From Lineus longissimus (taxonomy: Eukaryota; Nemertea; Pilidiophora; Heteronemertea; Lineidae): DNA of 60,000 nucleotides. This document shows positions 33,541-46,200 of the stretch, one piece after another. The first letter of the stretch is position 1. Each line of letters begins with the position of its first letter. The stretch is from the NCBI RefSeq assembly GCF_910592395.1, contig NC_088313.1, forward strand, positions 21,036,437-21,096,436, given 5' to 3'. The notes below the pieces were generated by a model, which was given only the letters and a program-made list of their open reading frames with translations, was not told where the DNA came from and made no database searches. Both the position numbers and the translations under genes were made by a program.

Positions 33541-36097
33541 CTTGGCTCAAGACATTCCATGGCCTTGCTGGAGTACGCCAAGACGCGCACCAAACCCAGG
33601 TGCGTGCAGCCAAACGTATTGCTCATTTGCACTGACTGCCTCTCCCTTTCAATATCTCTTTAATGATTGCAGTCTCTTGCCCCAGGAATTGTAAAGCCAG
33701 CTTCGGGCAGCAAAAATAACATTTTCCCATGTTCTAGTTAAAGCCACCTCTCACCTGGGGCAGCCGAGACCTTTCTTTCTATCACTAGTCATTACAGATG
33801 TTTTTCGACATTGCTCAAATCGGTGCTAATTTCTACCCTTAGAAATGTCGCCTTTCAATGTAGACAAATAAATAGCCTGCAGAATGAAAAAATACCGATG
33901 CAATTCAAAAGGACAGTTCCTTCGATTATGATGAACCGTGATTTAGCGGACAGGTCTCGTGCACCTCTATGCACCGGCCAAAACGTATTCTTTTTTGTGA
34001 ACAACCGAAAACATACGTTCAATAGAGAGGGAGCCGAGGGGACTGGCTGGCACGTGACTCCTGTCAATACCCACAACTAGGAGAGCTCGACAAATTGGGG
34101 CAGCCACGTTTAACCTCACCGCCATGGGAACCTCTGCCAACTCCCATTGTTTATGCCCAAATATGGAGAGCGCACACTTTTCACTTGCTTACATAACCAA
34201 TCAGCTTCTTCCACAAATCTTGCATTGTCCTTAAATGGGCATTGGGCTACAGGTAGAGATACGGAAGATAATTTAAAAGGAATTTGATGATATCAACAAA
34301 TAATTGATGCATTATTTAGAAATGCGCAGATGTTTTTGTCTAGACGTGTCTTTGTTTGCTGTTGAAGTGTATAATTTGGGCCTATAATGCAACGTTGGTC
34401 GTGGCTCGGTTGCTTTATTTTATTATGCACTTGGTATAAAAAGATGGTCAAGTACTGTATTGTTGCGGCGGTATAACCGGGCAAACATCAAGGACATTTC
34501 AAAGTGATTTGATTTCAAATCCTGGGAAATGCTATAACTGGAGATTCTTTCCTCAGAATAAGCTTGCGTTTTTTTCCAACTCTTTAAACCTTCATAAATT
34601 TCAAATATAAAATTTCGGTTTAAAAAAGTCATGCGGCTTTGATTCTGAGAAGAGTGAGATTCTCTGAAAGTGTTTTTTTTTCTTGAAAATGTCACATATC
34701 TGGAAATGACAGCACTATATGTGTGGGTTATTTTATGATGAAAATGAGTAATCTCAAGTTGCTGGATGGACCCTCGTTGCTGAATCTTGAAGATTTAAGT
34801 CTTAAGTTAATAAGAAAGTGGTATGAACTCTGTATTTCATCACTTGTCCCAATATTTCTGGTTTTGTCCCACAGCATTTTATATTTCGTGCGAGTCAATA
34901 TAATCCTCAGATATCGTTTTTACACAACTTACACAATCATTATCAAATTCATATCTGAGTTGGATAAAATTGGAAAATTCCAATAAAATTATCTCGGCAT
35001 TGTTGATTTATTGATATCACATTGTATTGTTAGCTGTTTATTGACTCTCCATAAGAAATGGTGGAGTTTGTTCGTTTGAGGCAAATATTCATGGTACTAA
35101 ATGATTTAAGATGACAAACATATTTACCTTAACAGCGTATATTTATTGGCAAAGGAATGTGTTCATTTGTTTGCTTTAACAATTCATTAGTTGTTGAAAA
35201 TAAGTCTGTGATCATGATACATGTAAACTGAGTCCTGATGAGTAAATGGTGAAGGATCATGGCCAACTTGTTACCAGAAGTAGTGAAGAAGTAACATCCT
35301 GGTCATAGGGCAAGCAATATTCATGTGTCATCACATTTTAGAAGCGTAATCGTATCAGAAAATAGGATCGTTAAACAAATCACTTTATCAAAAATAGTGC
35401 AAAATTACAAACCTTTTTATCTAAACTTTCAAAATCACATGCTGAATCCACGATTGGGAGAATGCATGAAATACAATGACACTGGTTTAGTGATGGTCAC
35501 ACTACTATAAAAATGATACCTGATGTTACACCAATTTTCACTTCAGTGAACGTTTGTGAGATTAACTATAATGTCTACATTTTGTGAATTCAAAAACTTG
35601 ATGATATAAGCTACCCCTCATAGATTTAGAGTCAGCTCAGCTACTAGGATTTCGTTGTTGACTATCGAACCACTGTATTTGAACTAAAACCAACTCAGGC
35701 CTATTACTGGGCATTCTTGGTTGGAAGTCTGCCACTCGCAGCTCTTCTCAACAGTAATGCGATGAGTGGATCAGGAGTTGATCATGATATTCTAATCTTC
35801 CATAGAATTTTTGCCATTCATGTGAATCCACAGTTACTCTCCAAGGCCAATCCCCAAAGTAGCTTGATTTCCCAAATTAGAAAATCGTGAAAGAAATTGA
35901 CATCTTAGGAGCGGCTGTTCTATTTATTAAAGCACACAAGCACAAGGTTTTTGTGATTTCTGCTCATTAACCTCATCCATTAGCAATCAACACAAACATG
36001 TCCATTCTCGGTCGAAAATATCATCAGCTTTATGTATGCCGACTGCTGCTCATTGCTCAGTGAGTCTTATTTGCACGAAGCAGGCCGTACTTGGGGA
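33541..36097. other. No gene recognised
   Basis: Non-coding. A CACGTG E-box lies in GGCACGTGAC near 34050. AT content is high from 34500 to 35600. Confidence 0.45.
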
Positions 36098-36221
36098 GGG
36101 GGGGGGGGGGGGCAAAACACCACCATTGTCCTTTGTCAGTCTGAATATTGGCCAAAATCGGCATGAAAAACACGTTGGCCTGGTGACATTTGCCCCCTTG
36201 CCCCCCCCCCCCCCCCCCCCC
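36098..36221. repeat. G15 and C21 tracts in inverted arrangement
   Basis: Fifteen G (36098-36112) and twenty-one C (36201-36221) are 88 bp apart and could pair. GGGGGGCAAAA after the first and TTTGCCCCCTTGCCCC before the second extend the inverted match. The C tract ends CAGCTATG, like the tract at 18811. It may be the core of a foldback element with homopolymer arms. Confidence 0.7.
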
Positions 36222-36958
36222 AGCTATGGAGCTGTAGAGATACTCACTCGACGAGTTGTGTTTTGAGTTATTTTAGTAGCTGGTTCTGATGACCTCAAGA
36301 TGGCACATGTTAGGATATAGCATTAGCCTCACAGATATGCATGTACTAAGTGTACTGTTGCACACCCAGGGATGAAATTTAGTGTGATTGTTAGTGACAG
36401 TGTGAGATACTGTATGAATGATACTACATATAATGGGATAATTGCTTTGACTTTTTCGTATATATTGTATGTAGATCACCTGGGTCGATTAATCGTGCAG
36501 TGATTAAAGAATATCCTGTTTACTCCATGGTGACATTTGTCTGTCTGTCATGAGTCATCAGCGCCTCTTAGCGAAATGGTCTGGCAAGTTTTTCCTGTGG
36601 CACTCATCTGAGCTTGTCTCCCCTCCTGACAGTCTACCTGCAATGAAATCAAATGTCACTGCCTCACTTTGCTCATCAGTTTTTTCATCCTCCCACTCAT
36701 GTTTCTACTGATAGTTGTGCCACCCACCCATCCTTCCCTTAAGGTCTCACCAATATCCCCAACGCTCTACCTTTAACTACAATGAGAGTGAGTGGGCTGT
36801 TTTGAGCGTGGGCTGCGACATTAATTCACTTGAATACAGTACACTCCCGTTTCTCTGTAAAATTTGTGTTTCCCCTCCTAGTCTCATCCTACGAAATTCA
36901 TAACTAGTCTAAGATAGCATGGTCCTGTTTGATTTCTGACTCTTGTGCTGTATTCCAG

Positions 36959-37080
36959 TCGATTTCAGCTAGAATCCGATTAGGTATCAGTTCAAATATG
37001 GCCAACTTCTCTTTACCCAATTTCATTGAAAAGTTGGAGGAATTCTTTAAGAATATGCAGGAGCGAGGAGGAAAGGGTTA
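36959..37080 (+). CDS. Candidate first coding exon, unknown small protein
   Basis: A strong acceptor (TGTGCTGTATTCCAG) precedes ATG 36998, which opens MANFSLPNFIEKLEEFFKNM and a short basic end. Two donors overlap at the end: GTTAGT at 37077 and GTAAGT at 37081. With the first, 26 codons plus one base remain, the phase needed by the segment at 51612. The product is an amphipathic helix-like leader. Not a family I recognise. Confidence 0.3.
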
Positions 37081-38569
37081 GTAAGTTTTCAATTCATTCT
37101 TTCTGTTTCAGCTGCCACCATATGTTGGTTGCCATGTTTGACACCTGACGAAACACTCGCATTTCATTGGACCATCCAAGGTCATGTGTGCCAATTAGGT
37201 TAGATGAAACATGGGTGGAGTAGGAAGTTTAAACGCTTGATTGTCATGAAACTTTCCATGTGACTGAAACTTTATTTTATCTGCACTATTGTGTGCTCTC
37301 GTAACCTATAGTATTCTTGCAATAAAATGTTACCTGATTTTGGTAACTTCCGTTTATTCTGACACAAATCAGAAATGCTACATTGATGTATCTGATTGCC
37401 ATTCCGTTTGTTTTTTATGTTGTCCCCCCCCCACCCCATTTTTTGCATGTGAACAGGATAATCAGCTAGTTATGTTAGATGGCGCCGACTTTGTCAACAT
37501 CACTGCTACGGAATCCCTGAGATTTTTCAGATATTTCCCGGGCTCGCTTTTCTGGATCCGGTAATTATCGGTTAAAAAGTTCATTTCCGGCAAATCAGAA
37601 TTTTAAAATTCAATTGTTTTTCAGCTTTGAATGTCAGTTTAAACTGTTAAATAAATGCCTCGGATGTCCATAAATGACACCCCTGTAATTTTTCTAGTAA
37701 ATATTTTTGTGCGGTTTGTTCACGAAGGGCTGATTATAACCTATGCGTATTATCATTATTGATTTCCAATATTCCCTATTTAGTTGCTGACAATAATTGA
37801 GATGGAAATATCTCACATATCGTAGAAGTGGGTTGAGATCCAGGGGAATTTTATTGAGTTGCTCCACGAGAGGATATTTTCGTCCTTTTCTGTTGATCAA
37901 GCTGAAATTATTTCGGGAAAGGGTATCCTGTGTTTTCCTTAAATGGGCATGATGGGTGGGTGCCCTCTTTGGCATTTTGTTGATGAGATTCCAGAATTCA
38001 CATATTGTCAAACAAAATATTCGTCACATATAAATGTCCCCAAGGTACATGTTGTTGATGGAAGGTGCCTAATTTCCAACTTTCCACTCAAAACTAGGAT
38101 TGAGTTTTCCCCACTTCATTTCAAAGTTTGCTGGATATGTGACAGCTCATCCCGGCGATCTTATGTGTTAAGATGAGTAAAAGATTGTTGTACAACTATA
38201 TCGAATACAAAATGCTCGCCAAAATCTCGATAAGGTCACAACTTAGGATTTTTTCACAAAATGTAAACTTTCACATCTCCGAACTTAGATTCTATATTTC
38301 TAAATGATTTCTCAACTTTCAGTGTCCCTCAACTTTTAATTATGCCCTGATAAAAAACTCTGGTAGGTAATATATGAATTGTAAGGGGAGATGTGGTGTA
38401 ATGAAACCTGACACGCCTTACCAGTCAGCGTGAGAGCTAAAGGGCTTCTCCTGTCTAAGGTTACTCATTAATCTGTAAAACATTGAGAATAACCTAGTTG
38501 GTCGACATTTACAGGGACTAATATATCCAGACTTTTGTATAAAAAAGGACAAGAAACATAGAAGCATTG
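37081..38569. other. No gene; one exon-like segment
   Basis: 37457-37560 is open, CpG-bearing and flanked by CATGTGAACAG and CG/GTAATT, but it cannot be joined in frame to the upstream candidate exon. A C-run (C9) lies at 37424-37432. The rest is AT-rich without recognisable content. Confidence 0.4.
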
Positions 38570-38672
38570 AAAAATTTTCAAAGTCCAAAAGGTTTTGGGA
38601 CTGATGATGTTGGTTCATTTTGAGCAGAAAAAAAGCCAGTGAAAAAAAAATTTGGACTTAGAAATTTTTTCA
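38570..38672. mobile_element. Short MITE, copy B (best preserved)
   Basis: About 103 bp with inverted ends: left TTGAAAAATTTTCAAAGTCC and right GGACTTAGAAATTTTTTCAA, near-perfect reverse complements over about 22 bp. The centre carries GGGACTGATGATGTTGGTTC and TTTTGAGCAG. No coding capacity. Confidence 0.85.
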
Positions 38673-38689
38673 ACTTTCAGTCAGTTCAA

Positions 38690-38792
38690 AATTTTGAAAA
38701 ATTTTCAAAGTCAAAAAAGTTTTGGGACTGATTATGTTGGTTCATTTTGAGCAGGAAAAAAACCCAGTGAAATTGTTTTTTGACTTTTTAGT
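38690..38792. mobile_element. Short MITE, copy C
   Basis: Directly downstream of copy B in the same orientation: TTTTGAAAAATTTTCAAAGT, then GGGACTGATTATGTTGGTTC and TTTTGAGCAGG, ending TTTTTTGACTTTTTA. Its right terminus is more decayed than that of copy B. Confidence 0.82.
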
Positions 38793-39117
38793 GGTGGCCA
38801 TGTGACTTGACTCAAGGGACGTGTTACCATGCACCAGGACACATCAACCTTTTAATTTTTCTCAAATCACAAGATAATCATTACTTTGCTACAAGATAAA
38901 ATATCCCTCCGTGCAAGACCCCAAACATTGTAATTAGCATGGCCAGTCAAAACGTGGCCAGCATTCAACTATTTAAAAACTAATAATGAACAAAATTGTG
39001 ACAGAATGGATTTGTATCTGCCTGAGACAAAACATCGATGGACAAACAATGACGTTGTTTTAGAGTTTGATAAACAGGCTCTGTTCATTTGATTGCCTGT
39101 GAGACGAAAGCAGGTGG

Positions 39118-39491
39118 GCAGAATTACACGAAAGGTGTGAGATGTTCCAGGGCTACTGTCAGTCAGTTTAAGGTCCATAATCTGGACACAGGATTACACG
39201 AAAGGTGTGACATGTTCCAAATACTAGAAAAGTCAAATGCAATGGTTCGGACTACTGTCAGTCAGTTTAAGGTCCATAATCTGGACACAGGATTACAGGA
39301 AAGGTGTGACATGTCCCATCCAGAGATCAGATTTTTGCTGTACTCCTACCTCGTATACAATTTTAGAAATATCGAGAGGGGGAGTATTGAAAATCACTGG
39401 TTGCGTCAGGATGGACATGTCCCAACTACTAGAAAAGTCAAATGAAATGGTTCGGACTACTGTCAGTCAGTTTATGGGCCATAATCTGGAC
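39118..39491. repeat. 99-bp repeat, three copies plus a leading fragment
   Basis: CTACTGTCAGTCAGTTTAAG with GGTCCATAATCTGGACAC, ATTACACGAAAGGTGTGACA and ACTAGAAAAGTCAAATG starts at 39153, 39252 and 39457. The last interval holds about 106 bp of unrelated DNA. GGTCC..GGAC within each unit is a small inverted repeat. Confidence 0.9.
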
Positions 39492-39924
39492 ACTTCTCTG
39501 TGAACAGCATTCATCCGACCCAAGGAGTCTCCACCAGGATGTTATACTGCACTTACTGCATCCCTGTAGTTGGCTGCTTTGATGAAACGTGGTTTGGCCA
39601 TTGGATTTTTAAAAAACGATTAAGCAAATCAACTGAGTCGCCAACTGAACATCGCGGTCAATTCCCCAGTCAATCCCTAATTAAGTAAACAGTCATCAAC
39701 ATCGATTGGACCAGTGGTTGTCTTCAGCCCAATTAGCCTACGAGTCCCTTGCACGGGTCAGCATGTGCACCCCCTTCTCTTGAACAAGGCGGCACACTTC
39801 ACATCATCAGCAAACGCTCGCTGTGCCTCTCAACGTGACGGGTTCCCAGCTTAGCACAAAAGCTGGTATCTGGTCCCGTGCATCCTTTTGTGCTGTCCAG
39901 TTGGTAGATGGTCCTTCAACGCCT

Positions 39925-40030
39925 CCCTATTCAGGAGAGGGGTCCAAGGTTTGTCCTTGATAAGGGAGTATGATTTGTCTCCCTTGTTTGTCCTTGTTTA
40001 AGCAGGGTTTATCTCGATAAGGAATTTGAA
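39925..40030. mobile_element. Possible third MITE fragment
   Basis: TTCAGGAGAGGGGTCC, TTTGTCCTTGATAAGGGAG and TTGTCCTTGTTTAAGC echo the internal blocks of the elements at 15091 and 29094 (GTCCTTGATA..GAG). Termini are not found, so this is weak. Confidence 0.3.
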
Positions 40031-41531
40031 ATAAATCAAAAATGATCAGCGGGCGTCTTGCAGGGGCCAGGAAATGAATTGGTGATTAGGGGCAGAGTTG
40101 TATTGGGAGCAACTACAGTATTTGGTGAAAGATATAAGAAGTGTGGTGCATGGACATTTGCTATGTCTTTGTGATTATTTTGCATCTAAAATACTAGTAT
40201 TATCACTGCAGCTTTTAGAAGGAGATTTGTTTGAAAATACTTATGGTAGCGCATCATTGTATCAAGCACTAGTGTGGATCACTAGCTCAGGATTCCTGAG
40301 TTCATACAGGAGAAACCAGCATACCAGGCATTGTTGATGTAAGGTAGGCCTATTAGTATAGATGGCACTCTCGTTCCCTTGCAGAAATCATGCAATGCAG
40401 TGTAGTACATTGCAATGTGAAGTAGTTCCAATATCATAATGGTCAGTACAAAGGTATTTGCCATTAACTTGACATTTCATGTTCTAGTGTTTAATTCCAA
40501 TAAAAGCACATTTATTAATTGACTTCTGGTGATTGAAATGAAGGTCTTTGTTTTATCTCCATTGATAAAGATCGTACTTTTAGTTAATGTGATTAGGCCT
40601 ATCCCAGGCTGAGGATAAAGGCAAAATAGTTTAAAATTAGGCTTCAGAAGATAATCCCTAAACATCATAGTAATTATCAAAGGCGTTCTTTTCTGTTGAT
40701 ATTTTGTTTGTCCACCTCGACAAGAAAGATCTCATTTGTCTTTCCATCCCAAGTGATTATTGAATTTGGATAAATATTCTTCCATAGAAAGATGTGCTTT
40801 TAGACAGTAAATGGACGATTGCTTTGTTGAATTATTGAATATCTCCAAATGTTTTGGTACGATGTTTCCCTTATTTTTACATGTACTGAATAGAATATAT
40901 TTGTGCATTGCAGTGTATGAGATAAGATTAAAACCATCACCAGTATGAAAGAAACTGGATACAATCATCGATGTCGCGCACCTTTCCTCTTTGGTGAATA
41001 CCAGAAAAGGCATCTTGAAACACAAGCTGCCTTAGCGATTTGGACTTTTTGGGTTATGGTGGTAAGAGGGTCATGTGAACGGCTGGGATTTAAACTATCG
41101 CCTGGGGGCAAATGCTTTGCAAATAGTTCCAACAAGATGTTCGTTTTCATCGCAATAATTCCCAACGATAATTATGATTGTTGATTGAAAATACACTTAT
41201 CCTCAGGGCCATAAAAGTGTCAAAAATTATACCCTTATTGTATATGTTACTCCATTATTTCGTGAAATGGCATCATGATATAACCTGTAACATGTGAACC
41301 TATTTTGTCATCCATTGAACCGATACCGTATCTTGGCACGACCTTGTTTCCTCTCCACCCCTTTCTTTACAAAAACCGTGAATTAAAAGATTAAATTTTC
41401 AATCTTATAGCACCTTATTAGTCCCATACAAGATGGTTTGAATAAAGGGTAAGAAATGGTTCATTGTGGCATAGCACCTGGCTATGTTTTCCCGTTAGCC
41501 AAATGTACCCCAAATAGCCTGTGCCCCCTCG
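40031..41531. other. No gene recognised
   Basis: AT-rich non-coding DNA with scattered AATAAA words (for example at about 40499) that are expected by chance. Confidence 0.45.
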
Positions 41532-41639
41532 CCATATATGGCAACTCCTAAAACTATGGAGGGGGAATTAATATGCACAGTTTACGGAACACTCTGTTGC
41601 GTCCTTAGTCCATGCCGATAGTAGCCATGCCATATATGG
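41532..41639. promoter_or_regulatory. Two identical CArG boxes
   Basis: GCCATATATGG occurs at 41531-41541 and 41629-41639. CCATATATGG is a perfect CC(A/T)6GG serum response factor site; two copies 98 bp apart in the same sequence context suggest an enhancer or promoter. No gene is assigned nearby. Confidence 0.45.
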
Positions 41640-42908
41640 TAAATGATAATATTTAGCTATTCATAGCGCGGATTATGATTTAAATCTCAAAAGATGAGAA
41701 TCTCTGCATGGCTTTGTGTGCCGAGTTTGGTTTATTCTTCCTGTTGGGTGATCATATTGTGAGCCGAGTGGCACAATAGCACCCCTGGTGACAGACGATT
41801 CACCTCGATAAGAACATGACCTTCTAAACAACAACATAAGGTTGTGTTCAGTCATTTTGCTCTACTAAACTTGGAACAAATTCTCTTGAGATATCGCTGC
41901 TCAGTGGGTTATGGAAGTTCAGGCACACGTTCCAAGAAATCTAAAATATTGTTTTCAGACAAGGCCAAAATCCAAATTTGAAAATATAGGTCATTTTTCC
42001 TAAAAGTTTACCATTTCTGTATCCAAGCAATGCACCGTGAAAATGCCTCTTAAACGGACCGTCTTAACATTTCCTGAACACCCTTATGACAACTTTGGAA
42101 GTGTTTTAAATTTGTGTTTCCAATTTTTCAGATAGTTGTTTGAAATATGAAATTTGTTTTGAGGCCAAAGAACCTATAAAATTTCAGATACTTCATTTGT
42201 TTACTCTATTCACTGATGTGAAAAGTTTTTACAAACATTGCGATGCAGTAGTACAAAGATATTTTTTGATTATTTTCCCAAAATCCATCAGAAAGCTATA
42301 ACAGTAATGTGTACAAAATGGATAGTAAACTCGATCCTCGATTGAACTTCTGTTGCTTATTGACAGAATGTGAAAATGCCCGATATATTCAGAGGATTTG
42401 ATTGATGTTCAAAGGGGATGCCAATACAGGATTCAAAAGAATGATCAAAAGACTAATATTTGCAATTCTTTTTTTATATGTTCATGAAATGTACTCAGGG
42501 GTTTGTTGGTATATTAGTGGGTATATTCAAATGTGGTTTCTAATGATATTTAAATACCCTTGCCCATCAGAAATTTAAGTAATCTCGGAATGAAGAGTAA
42601 TGGGTGATATCACAGGACCGAGGTAACATTGCCAACGCTTGGGCTGTTCGTTTGTCTTGTATAATATGTCACAATCACCACCAGCCTAGGAGGTGTCTCC
42701 ATCATGTGGCTATGTGGGTTTAATCCAACAATACAGGGTCAGCCTGGTACAAATGGTTTGATATTTGCTAAAATAGGATCTTGTCCCAAAGGCACTGATT
42801 GCGACCCATACACGATCATGGGCAGGGGGGACTTGTTGACCCCTGGGTCTTGTTAGGGAAGGCTGTGTCACAGGCACCAAGCACAAGGGGAAACCTTGCA
42901 CAATGTAA
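41640..42908. other. No gene recognised
   Basis: Non-coding, AT-rich. Nothing beyond chance open frames. Confidence 0.45.
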
Positions 42909-43208
42909 TTACAAATACCAAGAGTTTAGTTTGGGATCCACGTAAAAACATTTCGTGTAAACTTCACAATTTGACGCTTCGTCTTCTTCAGCGTTCGCTC
43001 TGTTTGTGTCCCTCCTTTTCATTATAACTCGCCCAGTATAGTATGTACTATCAGACAATCGCCTCTCAACACAATATACTAATGTCTCCTTTATTGTTGG
43101 TTTCTCATCTTTGAAGCTTACCCTGGGTCGAGAAAGACTTGGCCGAGACAGTTTCCCCAAAAGAGAAATGATGGTGTGGTATACTAGTACTTCAGACATA
43201 TTCCACAC
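42909..43208 (-). CDS. Possible coding remnant, 99 codons
   Basis: The - strand frame is open for 99 codons, ending in a stop. Its C-terminal half is charged and protein-like (GRVIMKRRDTNRANAEEDEA), with CpG-bearing codons unlike the flanking AT-rich DNA. A GTAAGC lies inside it at a Gly-Lys codon pair, so part may be intron. No family recognised; could be a retroposed fragment. Confidence 0.2.
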   Translation of the reverse strand: MWNMSEVLVYHTIISLLGKLSRPSLSRPRVSFKDEKPTIKETLVYCVERRLSDSTYYTGRVIMKRRDTNRANAEEDEASNCEVYTKCFYVDPKLNSWYL

Positions 43209-46200
43209 CAGTTGTGATTATTCCATGAACTCCTTCAGTTCTCACCGACTTTTCAGTGAAATCTTTGATGTTCTATAAACAAAAAAACTTATTCCTGTGA
43301 ATAGTAATGTATAAATCCCAAATAGTGAATGATGGGTTTCTTGGAGTTGAGTCTCCAGCTTGTGGCCTCTGACATAGAGGGAATCCTATTTACGTAGATG
43401 TTACCCTTTCTCTGGAACCCTGTTACATCTAAAAGGGTTTTTCCATGTACAGCATGTAACGAGTCCATGGGGGTCCAATTTGACTAAGGTTAATAGAGAT
43501 TCATATATAAATAGAGGCCTTTCTGTGAGGCTAATCAAGCCTATAATTCCAGTCCCATCTTGTTCAGATAGTACTAAAATGACCAGAAATTGGCCAATGT
43601 TACGACAAGATCGTTTATGTTTTTAAATCTTACGGTTACAGTCTCGTTCAGATGAGGGCCATTGACCATCATTATCCATGAGAGGTCAGTGTGAACCAGT
43701 TTAATTGAGCAAGTATCTATTATTGGTGTCGTCTCACACAAGATTGGATCATCGCATTGGTACAAACCATCAAAGTTATATGCTTGGTTCCACGTCTGAC
43801 GTAAATACAGTTGAGTTCCTCGAAAAACAATAAATATTCAAGGTTATGTTTTGGCATTATTTTTCCAGGATAACAAGGTTCATTCATGAAACAAATCGCT
43901 CAATTACTGATCTGTCTGGTGTAGTGTATTCCCTGAAAATTTCCCTTAAAGCTTGTTATTGTCAACGATATTTCCACCAATTTTGAACTCTGGAGTAAGA
44001 CCTGCACATGGCACTGAACAGCAATCAGCAACCGTCTGGTTGGTCTCTTTCTTTCAGACAAGCTGTTATGGAATATCCCACCATAAGATAGGCACGGGAA
44101 ACAAGATACATACACCCAAATGTTTTGAACTTTGAAATTCTTGGAATTGGTAAATTTTGAAATGAAGATGACAAAACCCACATGCTGAAACTGACTCACA
44201 ACTTCATCGAAAACTTTATTCTTTCAATAAAGTAAAAACTTAAGACCACGCGAGAGTGCTGCAAGCTTCACTTGACACAACTTCGCACATTCAGGGAGAA
44301 GGTGTGGGTATGCATCAGGGAGGGTGAGCTCTTCTCGATCGGGCTAGTGAACTGGTTAAAAGCTAAGGGACAAACTCTGGACGCTGAGTTGTAGTTCTCT
44401 CCACAAGTATCTTGTGCCAAAGATGTCATATAAGAGAAAGTCAAGCCGAAACCCAGGAAAAGGCAACTTCGCATGAAATACTAGGTCGTTGCCTTGTTTC
44501 TCACACTTTAGAATCAAACCAGCTTGTGTTACTGTTTACAAACTTCTCTTCCCTTTGATCCTAGTGTGTGAAAGCACACCAGAAATATGTGGCTGACCAC
44601 AGGAATGTGCAGTACTTCCCTGGACAAACCATGCGGTTATAATATTGTCCCTCTTGAAGTATGCCTTACTGGGGGTATTAAGTACACCAGGGTCAAAACA
44701 ATGCTTATTAAGCTTATAATGCTCGAAACAATTTCCCCTCTCGGAGTTGTATTGGCATTTCTGGGTGATTTTTGTTTTAATTGGCAAATACTTTGATCTG
44801 TTTTGTTGAGAAATGCAAGCAGAGGAAGTTAGTGATTGTGATACAAAAGATCAAAGACTAGGAATGTATTGTCTTCTTTTAGTCACTCTTTGAAGTCCTT
44901 TTCCCTGTCCCTTTGATCTATTTAACTTTTCCTATGAAATTGGAAAGCAGCTTGTTTAAGAGATGTATTAGACTTGAATGGGATTTGGAGACAACGGTGT
45001 GAAAACAACCACACTGGGACAAACTGCACTTACTCCACCACTAACCTCCATTGACTTGAGAAATGAACCCTGATCCTGCTATATCTGAGCATATTTGTAA
45101 TGGAAGGCACCAAAAGGAGAGTACCAACTCTTTTGAATCAAATGTGAAATTGCCATTCAGATTCTTTAGAAACAAAAAACAACCTCTTCAAGATGTCAAA
45201 GGTTTGACTGATGGTAGAAAGAAAACCCTACATGGACAAGATCACCTAATGATCAAAAGCATGAGCCTAATAATCGAATTGTCTGGTCTATTCACTGATA
45301 CACCCCTTGAAGTCTTAAAACTTACAAGGCGCTGTAAAAATGTCGGGTGAACCATGGAGCAATTGTTTTCAAGACGGTCATGTATGACTGATAACTTCTG
45401 CTAAATGGCTAAGCAATGTGCCTCTTGTCGTCTAAAGTGTCGTCCTGCCTTGTGGAGCATTTGTCTTCAGAACATTGATGTGTTGTTCTCTATTCTGTCC
45501 TGGGTGTTTGGCTGTCTGTTTGTGATTGTCTCTCAAGTGGTTCGAGGAGACACGGATATGGGCACTGTGTGATTGGATGGACCACGGGTAGACAGAGGTA
45601 TTCCCGAGACTCCTGCTCAGAGCCAGTGATAATGTCTTCGGTTCTGTTGGAAATGTGCACCCATTGAGATTATCACATTCTTCATGAGACAGGACGTGAT
45701 ATCACTGCTTTCCTTTGCCTTAACAGTTCGGGACCTTCCGTTAAGACAGTGGTGGTCTACCAGACTGGATGATAATTTGACGCCATGGTCTGTGTTAATA
45801 CCACTCAATACTGACCACCCTGAGAGAAGGGGTGTGAATCTAAATGGAATATTCTGACAGGACTATCGGGACTGGTTTGGTCATAACAGCACATTCACTT
45901 GTCTTGGTCCTTGGTTTTGTCTGGGGAAGGCCAAATTGATAAACCTTTTGACCAGTAGCTGATCATACCGAGGTATTGGAAGTAATCACGTTTTTTGAAA
46001 AAAATGACGGTGTTGTCTGTTTCCAGTCTTCTCGTCTGGTTTTGGTTTCCTGATAAGATGAACCTTTCCAATCACCGCAATCCCTCAGTAAATAAAAAGT
46101 GTGTGTGTTTATCTCGACTTTATAAACATTTACTGAGGTGGTGTATAACTTGGACATTACTCGGCTTGGCCTTCTTCCACGTCTACTGGACATAGTATCA

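Noticed and set aside
33108-33632. Two - strand genes
   Set aside because: The frames overlie decayed direct repeats and share repeat-derived peptides; no start or splice support.
37457-37560. Exon joined to 36959-37080
   Set aside because: Both donors of the upstream segment create a stop at the junction, so the two cannot be adjacent exons.
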